From Ruminococcaceae bacterium UBA5905 (GTDB lineage: Bacteria > Bacillota > Clostridia > Oscillospirales > Acutalibacteraceae), in assembly GCA_002431285.1 (NCBI GenBank), contig DJEF01000049.1, positions 1 through 19,165 on the forward strand: a stretch of DNA of 19,165 nt, given 5' to 3'. This document shows, in pieces, positions 8,049 to 13,912 of the stretch. Position numbers and translations under genes: made by a program. Numbering within the stretch: the stretch's first letter is position 1; every line of letters begins with the position of its first letter. The notes beneath the pieces were generated by a model. That model worked only from the letters and a program-made list of their open reading frames with translations. It was not told the DNA's origin and did no database searches.

Positions 8049-9120
8049 CAGGAGGTGCGGCATGAAGGATCTACGCACCGTTACGCTGGCCGATCAGGTA
8101 TTTGAGCGGCTGGAATCCGATATCATTCAGGGTGTATACCCGCGCGGCGAGGTGCTCACTGAGCTCAAGCTCGTCGAGCAGCTCAATGTCAGCCGCACGC
8201 CCATCCGCGAGGCGCTGCGCCGCCTTGAGCAGGAGCGCCTTATTGCCGACACCGGCAAGGGCTCCGTCGTGCTCGGAATTACGGCCGCGGATCTTGTGGA
8301 TATCATGGATATCCGCTGCAAGATCGAGGGGCTCGCATCCTACTATGCGGCGAAAAATGCAACGCCGGAGAGTCTCGCACGCCTGCGGCACATAATGGAT
8401 CTGCAGGAGTTTTACTTTGAAAAGCGCGACGTCGAGCATCTGCGCGAGATGGACGACCGCTTCCATGACATCATATGCGACATGGGCGGCCATGCCGTCA
8501 TCAGCGACACGCTTATCCCGCTGCATCGCAAGACCCGCCGCTACCGCAAGGCCTCCATTGCCGATTCCTCGCGCACGGCTCGGGTCGTAATGGAGCACCG
8601 CGCCATCTTCGACGCCATCGCCGCCGGCGACGCCGACCGTGCCGCAGAGCTCACGGCCGAGCACACAGCCAACGCAAAAAAAAGCATGATCGAAAGGATG
8701 AATAACAATGGGTGAGACACTTGCTCAGAAAATAATCCGCGCCCATCTGCTGCACGGCGACATGACACCCGGCAGCGAGATCGCCCTGCGCATCGACCAG
8801 ACGCTCACGCAGGACGCCACTGGCACGATGGCCTATCTTGAGTTTGAGACGATGGGCATCCCGCGTGTCAAAACCGAGCTGAGCGTGGCCTATGTTGACC
8901 ATAACACGCTCCAGTCCGGCTTTGAAAACGCGGACGATCACCGCTATCTCCGCACCGTTGCCGAAAAGCACGGCATCTGGTTCTCGCGCCCGGGCAACGG
9001 CATATGCCATCAGGTGCACCTCGAGCGCTTCGGCAAGCCGGGCAAAACGCTCATCGGCTCCGACAGCCACACCCCCACCGGCGGCGGCATCGGTATGCTG
9101 GCCATGGGCGCGGGCGGATT
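7332..9120. other. Mosaic segment with foreign codon use inside the citrate operon
   Basis: From about codon 221 of the citrate synthase, through the whole GntR gene, to about codon 120-137 of aconitase, arginine is coded by about 35 CGC and 3 CGG. CTC/CTT, GTC, ACG and ATA also become more frequent. Upstream the same gene uses 13 CGG and no CGC, and aconitase later returns to CGG-rich use (11 CGG, 8 CGC). Both edges lie in strongly conserved coding motifs and the frames stay open. Edges are approximate (7315-7390 and 9040-9120). Homologous replacement or an assembly chimera would both explain it. Confidence 0.7.
8062..8715 (+). CDS. GntR family transcriptional regulator, FCD domain
   Basis: A 217-aa regulator. 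Residues 8-70 form the GntR winged helix-turn-helix, with the recognition region VSRTPIREALRRLEQ at 43-57. The remainder is an all-helical FCD ligand domain with the usual metal-binding pattern: Asp131/His135 (in DDRFH), His179 and His201. FCD members sense small carboxylates, so citrate or another operon metabolite is a plausible effector (inference). AGGAGGTG lies 4 bases before the ATG. It starts 13 bases after the citrate synthase stop and its last 8 bases overlap the aconitase start (ATGGGTGA), which implies translational coupling. Its likely operator is the palindrome at 6601-6624. Codon use is CGC-rich (18 CGC, 3 CGG), unlike most of the window. Confidence 0.9.
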   Translation: MKDLRTVTLADQVFERLESDIIQGVYPRGEVLTELKLVEQLNVSRTPIREALRRLEQERLIADTGKGSVVLGITAADLVDIMDIRCKIEGLASYYAAKNATPESLARLRHIMDLQEFYFEKRDVEHLREMDDRFHDIICDMGGHAVISDTLIPLHRKTRRYRKASIADSSRTARVVMEHRAIFDAIAAGDADRAAELTAEHTANAKKSMIERMNNNG

Positions 9121-10639
9121 GGACGTGGCGGTGGCCATGGGCGGCGGTGCCTATTACATCACCATGCCGAAAATGCTCAAGGTGGAGCTGACCGGCAAGC
9201 TGCGCCCCTTTGTCACCGCCAAGGACGTGAGCTTGGAAATTCTGCGCCAGCTGTCCGTCAAGGGCGGCGTAGGCTACATCATCGAATGGGGCGGCGAGGG
9301 AATCCAATCCCTCACCGTGCCGGAGCGGGCGACCATCACCAATATGGGCACCGAGCTGGGTGCCACCACCTCCATCTTCCCGTCGGATGAAGTGACCCGG
9401 GCATTCCTCAAGGCGGAGGGACGGGAGGAGGATTACACCCCCCTGTCCAGCGATCCGGACGCGGTCTACGACAAGGTGCTGCACATCGACCTGTCGGCGC
9501 TGGAGCCGCTGATCGCCTGCCCCCACAGCCCCGATAAGGTGGTGCCCGTGTCCTCTCTCAAGGGCACCAAGGTGGATCAGGTCTGCATCGGCTCCTGCAC
9601 CAATTCTTCCCTGCAGGATATGCTGAAGGTGGCGGCTCTCCTGAAAGGGCGCACCATTGCCCCGTCGGTAAGCCTGTCCATTTCCCCCGGCTCCAAGCAG
9701 GTGCTGTCCATGCTGGCGGACTGCGGGGCGCTGACGGACATTCTGGCCTCCGGCGCCCGGGTGCTGGAATGTGCCTGCGGCCCCTGTATCGGCATGGGCT
9801 TTTCCCCCAATTCCGGCGGCGTGAGCCTGCGCACCTTTAACCGCAACTTTGAGGGACGCAGCGGCACCGCCGACGGGCAGGTGTATCTGGTCAGCCCCGA
9901 AACGGCGGTGGCGGCCGCCGTCAGCGGCGAAATCACCGACCCCCGTCTGCTGGGCGAGATGCCTGCCATCGACTTCCCGGAGCGGTTCCGCATCGACGAC
10001 AGCGCCGTGCTGGCCCCCGCCCCGGAGGCAGAGGCGGACAGCGTAGAGGTGCTGCGGGGTCCCAACATCAAAGAATTCCCGCAATGCTATCCTCAGGAGG
10101 ACAGCCTGACCGCCCCGCTGGTGCTGAAGGTGGGGGACAACATCACCACCGACCACATTATGCCGGCGGGCGCGAAAATCCTCCCCTACCGCTCCAACAT
10201 CCCCCATCTGAGCCAATTCTGCTTCGGGGTATGCGATAAGACCTTCCCGGAGCGGGCAAAAGCCGCCGGACAGAGCATCGTGGTAGGCGGCAGCAACTAC
10301 GGGCAAGGCTCCTCCCGGGAGCACGCGGCGCTGGTGCCGCTGTATCTGGGGGTGCGGGCGGTGATCGCCAAGAGCTTCGCCCGGATTCACGCCGCGAACC
10401 TCATCAACGCCGGCATTATGCCCCTGACCTTTGCCGACCCGGCGGATTACGACGCCCTTACGCAAGGGGACACCCTGGCGCTGACGGATGTATACGCCGG
10501 GATGGACAACGGCACCATCACCCTGACGGATAAAACCACCGGGAAAACGATGGCGCTGCAGGCGGATTTCACCGACCGGCAAAAGGCAATTCTGAAAGCG
10601 GGCGGCTTGCTGGGCTATACGAAAGCTCAGAGGAACTGA
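8708..10639 (+). CDS. Aconitate hydratase (aconitase), [4Fe-4S] enzyme
   Basis: A 643-aa protein, the shorter bacterial aconitase type rather than the ~890-aa AcnA. It would isomerise citrate to isocitrate. The iron-sulphur ligands are visible: Cys297 in IGSCTNSS, and Cys357 and Cys360 in ACGPC. The N-terminal conserved SDSHTPTGGGIGMLAMG is present, and the C-terminal swivel domain carries GSNYGQGSSREHAAL, which shapes the substrate site. LeuC/LeuD-type and homoaconitase relatives share these motifs, but the flanking citrate synthase and isocitrate dehydrogenase favour aconitase. Its start overlaps the regulator by 8 bases. Codon use in the first ~120-137 codons matches the regulator (6 CGC, 1 CGT, no CGG for Arg) and then changes, so the gene itself appears mosaic. 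Confidence 0.92.
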   Translation: MGETLAQKIIRAHLLHGDMTPGSEIALRIDQTLTQDATGTMAYLEFETMGIPRVKTELSVAYVDHNTLQSGFENADDHRYLRTVAEKHGIWFSRPGNGICHQVHLERFGKPGKTLIGSDSHTPTGGGIGMLAMGAGGLDVAVAMGGGAYYITMPKMLKVELTGKLRPFVTAKDVSLEILRQLSVKGGVGYIIEWGGEGIQSLTVPERATITNMGTELGATTSIFPSDEVTRAFLKAEGREEDYTPLSSDPDAVYDKVLHIDLSALEPLIACPHSPDKVVPVSSLKGTKVDQVCIGSCTNSSLQDMLKVAALLKGRTIAPSVSLSISPGSKQVLSMLADCGALTDILASGARVLECACGPCIGMGFSPNSGGVSLRTFNRNFEGRSGTADGQVYLVSPETAVAAAVSGEITDPRLLGEMPAIDFPERFRIDDSAVLAPAPEAEADSVEVLRGPNIKEFPQCYPQEDSLTAPLVLKVGDNITTDHIMPAGAKILPYRSNIPHLSQFCFGVCDKTFPERAKAAGQSIVVGGSNYGQGSSREHAALVPLYLGVRAVIAKSFARIHAANLINAGIMPLTFADPADYDALTQGDTLALTDVYAGMDNGTITLTDKTTGKTMALQADFTDRQKAILKAGGLLGYTKAQRN

Positions 10640-10646
10640 ACCGGAG

Positions 10647-10669
10647 CGGCGCTGCATAAAGCGGCGCCG
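10647..10669 (+). other. Hairpin in the aconitase-isocitrate dehydrogenase gap
   Basis: CGGCGCTGC (10647-10655) pairs with GCGGCGCCG (10661-10669) around ATAAA, with one G-T pair. No T-run follows, so it is unlikely to terminate fully. It could stabilise the upstream mRNA or tune expression of the last gene. Confidence 0.55.
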
Positions 10670-10697
10670 TTCTGCCGGAAGAAAGGAAACGGAGACT

Positions 10698-11843
10698 ATG
10701 GATTCTTATGTCAATGCGGCGGTGGAGCAATTCCGCCGGGTGCTGGAGCAGCAGATTGCCCGCCAGCGCCGGATGGAGGCCGGTTCCGCAGCGGTGGATT
10801 ACACGCAAAAGGACAAAATCGTCATCGGCGTGATCGGCGGTGACGGGATTGGCCCGATTCTGGTGGAGCAGGCAAGCCGGGTGCTGGAGTGCCTGCTGGC
10901 GGACGATCTGGCCGCCGGCAAGGTCGAGCTGCGCCCCATTGAGGGACTGACCATCGAGAACCGGCTGGCGCTGGGGCAGGCGGTGCCGGCGGATACGCTG
11001 GCAGCCATCAAGGAGTGCGACGTGCTGCTGAAGGGTCCCACCACCACCCCCAAGGGCGGCACCATGGAGAGCGCCAATGTGGCGCTGCGGCGGGAGCTGG
11101 ATCTCTACGCCAATGTGCGCCCGGTGAGCATCCCGGAAAAGCACATCGACTGGGTGTTCTATCGGGAAAATACCGAGGGCGAATATGTGTTGGGCAGCCA
11201 AGGCATCGAAATCCCCGACACGCTGGCCATGGATTTTAAGGTGACCACCGACGCCGGCACCCGGCGGATCGCCCGGGCGGCATTTGAATACGCCAAGCTG
11301 AACGGCAAAACCAATGTGGCGATCGTCACGAAAGCGAATATTATGAAAAAGACCGACGGCAAGTTCACCGCCCTGTGCCACGAGGTGGCGGCGGACTATC
11401 CCGACATCACCGCCGAGGACTGGTACATCGACATCATGACCGCCAATCTGGTGAACGAATCCATCCGGGATCGGTTCCAGGTGTTTGTGCTGCCCAATCT
11501 CTATGGCGATATCATCACCGACGAGGCAGCGCAGATTCAGGGCGGTGTCGGCACGGCGGGCAGCGCCAACATCGGCGACCGCTATGCCATGTTTGAGGCC
11601 ATCCACGGCTCCGCGCCCCGGATGATCGAAGAGGGCCTGGGCGACTACGCCAACCCCTCCTCCATCCTCAAGGCCTGCGAAATGCTGCTGCGGCATATTG
11701 CCCGCCCGGAGGCGGCGGATCGGCTGGCGGCGGCGCTGCACACCTGCAACGACACCGAGCGCCGGGTGGTGGTCACCGGAGATAAGACCGGCGCTACCTG
11801 CCGGGCATTTGCCGACTATGTGATGGAAACCCTGACAAAATAA
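10698..11843 (+). CDS. icd: Isocitrate dehydrogenase (NAD(P)+)
   Basis: A 381-aa member of the isocitrate/isopropylmalate dehydrogenase family. It should decarboxylate isocitrate to 2-oxoglutarate. The substrate motif contains Ser125 and Asn127 (in ESANVALRREL), equivalent to E. coli Icd Ser113 and Asn115, followed by Arg131 and Arg141 (in ANVRPV). That Ser/Asn pair favours isocitrate over isopropylmalate. YRENTEGEY (155-163), TKANIMK (211-217) and the metal-binding Asp271/Asp275 (in GDIITDEAAQ) are intact. The cofactor loop reads HGSAPRM, neither the Lys-Tyr of NADP-type E. coli Icd nor the Asp of classical NAD types, so coenzyme choice is uncertain. It is the fourth gene of the operon, 58 bases after aconitase, and has GGAG and AAAGGA sites just upstream. 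A strong terminator follows. Confidence 0.9.
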   Translation: MDSYVNAAVEQFRRVLEQQIARQRRMEAGSAAVDYTQKDKIVIGVIGGDGIGPILVEQASRVLECLLADDLAAGKVELRPIEGLTIENRLALGQAVPADTLAAIKECDVLLKGPTTTPKGGTMESANVALRRELDLYANVRPVSIPEKHIDWVFYRENTEGEYVLGSQGIEIPDTLAMDFKVTTDAGTRRIARAAFEYAKLNGKTNVAIVTKANIMKKTDGKFTALCHEVAADYPDITAEDWYIDIMTANLVNESIRDRFQVFVLPNLYGDIITDEAAQIQGGVGTAGSANIGDRYAMFEAIHGSAPRMIEEGLGDYANPSSILKACEMLLRHIARPEAADRLAAALHTCNDTERRVVVTGDKTGATCRAFADYVMETLTK

Positions 11844-11857
11844 ACGGATCTATACGC

Positions 11858-11901
11858 ACACTGCCCCCGGCGGCCGTACGGTCGCCGGGGGCAGTGTTTT
11901 C
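11858..11901 (+). terminator. Strong intrinsic terminator of the citrate operon
   Basis: A perfect 15-bp stem (11858-11872 with 11883-11897) is followed by TTTTC. The loop itself contains the palindrome CCGTACGG. It starts 15 bases after the isocitrate dehydrogenase stop. Confidence 0.9.
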
Positions 11902-11978
11902 ATCCGGATGTCCGCCGCAGATGCAGCAACCGGGCGCACGGTTCGCCGGGGAAATGGCTGTGCTCCCGACGGCCGCAC

Positions 11979-12404
11979 TCAGCCATGGTTGCCGATCTTC
12001 CCTTTTTTCATTAACCCCCGCCAGCCGGTGCCGAAGCCCCGCCTAACAAAGAGCAGCTGCAGCAGCAACGGGATCAGGAATATGTACGAAACGACCTTGA
12101 TAAAGCAGAACAGCTTGAGAAGAATCCCGCTGCGGGGATTGTCAAAGGTGCCCTGCTTCACACATTTGTAGCAGGTCCACGCCTGCACAAAGAACGGATT
12201 GAAAAACACGACAAACAGAGCATCCGCCACAGCGATCCAGCTGTCCTGTCCCGGGATCAACGCAATCAGCGCAAACGCCCACGGGATAAAGAACCACATC
12301 AGCGCCCGCTTTCCGGCGGTGCGCTGCATCAGGCGCACGTCCTCGTCCGTATACCCGTTTTCCTCCGCCCATTCCCGAAATCCACTGTCTCCGTAAGAAA
12401 CCAT
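11979..12404 (-). CDS. Small membrane protein of unknown function
   Basis: A 141-aa protein I do not recognise. It has a polar N-terminus with a short acidic helix-like stretch (FREWAEENGYTDEDV, 9-23), then hydrophobic segments at about 34-51, 56-76 and 95-120, and a basic C-terminal tail (RRGFGTGWRGLMKKGK). The positive-inside rule would place that tail in the cytoplasm. There is no cleavable signal peptide or catalytic motif. AGGAGG (12418-12413 on the minus strand) lies 8 bases before the ATG, which makes the start firm. It is transcribed divergently from a small ribbon-helix-helix gene, with a 7-bp inverted repeat between them, and has no partner downstream. Confidence 0.8.
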   Translation of the reverse strand: MVSYGDSGFREWAEENGYTDEDVRLMQRTAGKRALMWFFIPWAFALIALIPGQDSWIAVADALFVVFFNPFFVQAWTCYKCVKQGTFDNPRSGILLKLFCFIKVVSYIFLIPLLLQLLFVRRGFGTGWRGLMKKGKIGNHG

Positions 12405-12451
12405 ACCATAATCCTCCTGACACGCAATTTCGACAGCATTTCTGTTGATTG

Positions 12452-12477
12452 GTAGTATTTTTTCTACTTTATACTAC
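12452..12477. promoter_or_regulatory. Inverted repeat in the divergent promoter region
   Basis: GTAGTAT (12452-12458) and ATACTAC (12471-12477) are perfect inverted arms around an AT-rich 12-base centre. A minus-strand TTGACA (12484-12479) sits directly beside it and would serve the membrane-protein gene. Its place between a DNA-binding RHH gene and its divergent neighbour makes it a candidate operator. Confidence 0.5.
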
Positions 12478-12504
12478 TTGTCAATAGTTTTTCGGAATTT
12501 CCAC

Positions 12505-12510
12505 TATAAT
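12505..12510 (+). promoter_or_regulatory. -10 box of the small RHH gene
   Basis: A perfect TATAAT about 54 bases before the proposed TTG start. No good -35 lies at 16-18 bases; TTGTCA at 12478-12483 is 21 bases away. The promoter may need an activator or have a weak -35. Confidence 0.55.
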
Positions 12511-12563
12511 GGGTGGAAGAATACCGGTGTCGGAAACGGGCGTATCGGATCGAGGTGGTTAGT

Positions 12564-12716
12564 TTGAAACCTTTGAAGGAGAAGATCAGCATTACGATCG
12601 ACGGTGATGTGCTGGAGAAACTGAAACAGGCGGCAGAAAAGGACGACCGCTCTCTGTCCCAGTACATCAATTTGATATTAAAGCAGCATATCGCCGGCCG
12701 TGATGAACAGTCGTGA
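12564..12716 (+). CDS. Small ribbon-helix-helix (Arc/CopG-like) DNA-binding protein
   Basis: A 50-aa protein. Residues 5-14 (KEKISITIDG) form the expected DNA-contacting beta strand, followed by helix A (VLEKLKQAAEKDD), a short turn and helix B (SLSQYINLILKQHIA), with the usual Ser at the helix B cap. Such proteins act as dimers and often autoregulate. The preferred start is TTG at 12564, because GAGGTGG (12552-12558) lies 5 bases upstream. An in-frame GTG at 12513 would add 17 basic residues but begins almost on top of the -10 box, so it is unlikely. No toxin gene follows: a strong terminator lies 11 bases after the stop. The divergent membrane-protein gene is the only adjacent partner. Short length and the non-ATG start make it easy to miss. 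Confidence 0.75.
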   Translation: MKPLKEKISITIDGDVLEKLKQAAEKDDRSLSQYINLILKQHIAGRDEQS

Positions 12717-12727
12717 ATTCGCCGAAC

Positions 12728-12772
12728 AAAAACAGGAGGGGCACCGCGGCCGGCGGCGTCCCTCCTGTTTTT
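12728..12772. terminator. Bidirectional intrinsic terminator
   Basis: AAAAACAGGAGGG (12728-12740) pairs perfectly with CCCTCCTGTTTTT (12760-12772). There is a T-run on the exit side in both directions. It ends the RHH gene on the plus strand and can stop transcripts of the minus-strand acetyltransferase, about 150 bases after its stop. Confidence 0.9.
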
Positions 12773-12923
12773 CGGTGTATTCCAATTCGGCTTTGCCCTC
12801 ACGCGCCGGAGGGCTGTTCAAACGTCCGCAGAGAGACGGGGCGCGCAGCCGACCCCCGTGCGATACACCGGCGGTTCGGATCAATGCCGCGCGGAGGGGA
12901 CTCTACCGACGACCGTTTTCCTC

Positions 12924-13442
12924 TCACAGCTCTCCGGAGAACCGGTACACCTGCGTATACAGCTGCTCCCGCAGGGCGCGGAAAGCGCTCTCCGTCAGCG
13001 GATATCCCTGTGTCATGATCCGCAGCGGCACCGTCGCGCTGCCGGGGGAGAGGGCAGGCTGCATATAGGGATAGTCGTTGTACTGAAATCCGTTGCGGCG
13101 GTAAAAGCCTACCCGACGGACAGCCATCTCCGTATGAGGCAGCTCCACCTCCAAGCACAGCGCCCCATATTCCGCCGCCAGCGCCGCCAGCATCCGGCTG
13201 CCGGTGCCGCCGTTGCGCCGATGGGGTTCCACCGCCAGATGCTCCACAAAGGTCATGGGACGCAGTTCCCATACCGCCGCAAAGCCCGCCAGCTCGCCGC
13301 CGTCCCATTCGCCCCACAGCCGGTAGGCAGGCTCCTCCAGCAGCGCCTGCTGGCCGTCCCGGGTGCGGCGTTCCTCCGGCGGGAAACTTCGCTCCATCAA
13401 TCGGTATACGGCGTCAAAATCCGCCGCGGTCAATCGTTCCAT
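12924..13442 (-). CDS. GNAT family N-acetyltransferase
   Basis: A 172-aa protein of the GNAT fold. The acetyl-CoA loop RxxGxG is seen as Arg76, Gly79 and Gly81 in PHRRNGGTGSRM, preceded by the beta-4 strand VEHLAVEP (66-73). The FYRRNGF segment (113-119) is the usual motif B region. It would transfer acetyl from acetyl-CoA to an amine or protein N-terminus; the acceptor is unknown. The start at 13442 is chosen because an AAAAGGA site lies about 9 bases upstream and a TAGAAT-type promoter lies within 60 bases. The frame stays open further upstream, but that extension is Arg-rich and non-conserved-looking and would pass through the promoter. The gene stands alone. Confidence 0.88.
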   Translation of the reverse strand: MERLTAADFDAVYRLMERSFPPEERRTRDGQQALLEEPAYRLWGEWDGGELAGFAAVWELRPMTFVEHLAVEPHRRNGGTGSRMLAALAAEYGALCLEVELPHTEMAVRRVGFYRRNGFQYNDYPYMQPALSPGSATVPLRIMTQGYPLTESAFRALREQLYTQVYRFSGEL

Positions 13443-13470
13443 GGTGATCCATCCTTTTGCATTTTTCTCC

Positions 13471-13499
13471 ATTCTACCACAGAACCGTACACAAAGCAA
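13471..13499 (-). promoter_or_regulatory. Promoter of the acetyltransferase gene
   Basis: On the minus strand, TAGAAT (13476-13471) has a TTGCTT (13499-13494) upstream with a 17-base spacer. The start would lie roughly 20 bases before the ATG. Confidence 0.6.
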
Positions 13500-13912
13500 A
13501 TGGCAACGCCGTCGTTCTTCCGGTGTGCGCCGCAGACGCGGGCAGCGATTGCCCCACCGTCGAAGATCGACCATCCGCCCGCGGGCGCGGAGCGGCTGGC
13601 CGAAAACCCCGGGGCAAGCCGTCCATGAGCCCCGGCTTATGAGCGGGCGCGTCGGGCGGCTTTAGAGCACGGTGTTATCCCGCCGCGGTTTCACGGCAGC
13701 TTTCGGGAGCGCCGGAGGACGGAGGAAAGCCGTTGCCCCGCGCGGCTCCGACCGGCAGAGTCGTGGCCTTTGCGCCCTCCGGACGGCTCCGACCGGTCAA
13801 TGCAGCGTTGCCCTCGCCGGGAACGGCGGCGGCGCGGGATACGCAAGCGGGAGGATGTGCTCCGTCCTTTCGGCGCGGGTCGTATACCGGGATGCGCCGC
13901 CGACGGCATCCC
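13500..13912. other. GC-rich intergenic region between clpC and the acetyltransferase gene
   Basis: About 410 bases with no credible gene on either strand. It holds GGGATGC/GCATCCC arms (13889-13895, 13906-13912) directly after the clpC stop, which could be a weak terminator although no T-run follows. It also has a 7-bp hairpin CCGGGGC/GCCCCGG (13609-13615, 13629-13635), the palindrome GCCCGCGGGC near 13577, and a 13-bp direct repeat at 13743 and 13784. Confidence 0.6.
13743..13796. repeat. 13-bp direct repeat pair
   Basis: CGGCTCCGACCGG occurs at 13743-13755 and again at 13784-13796, 41 bases apart start to start, in non-coding sequence. Only two copies were seen; the meaning is unknown. 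Confidence 0.6.

Noticed and set aside
8651..10657. Long minus-strand open frame opposite aconitase
   Set aside because: It lies opposite an intact, motif-rich aconitase and has no ribosome-binding site or recognisable domain.
12564..12716. RHH protein as antitoxin of a type II toxin-antitoxin pair
   Set aside because: No toxin-sized gene follows; a strong terminator lies 11 bases after its stop. The divergent membrane protein has no known toxin motif.
13443..13574. Upstream extension of the acetyltransferase frame
   Set aside because: It is Arg-rich, unlike the family, and overlaps the TAGAAT promoter; the start at 13442 has a usable ribosome-binding site.
13743..13796. Possible CRISPR or tandem array
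   Set aside because: Only two 13-bp copies with one spacing and no cas genes.
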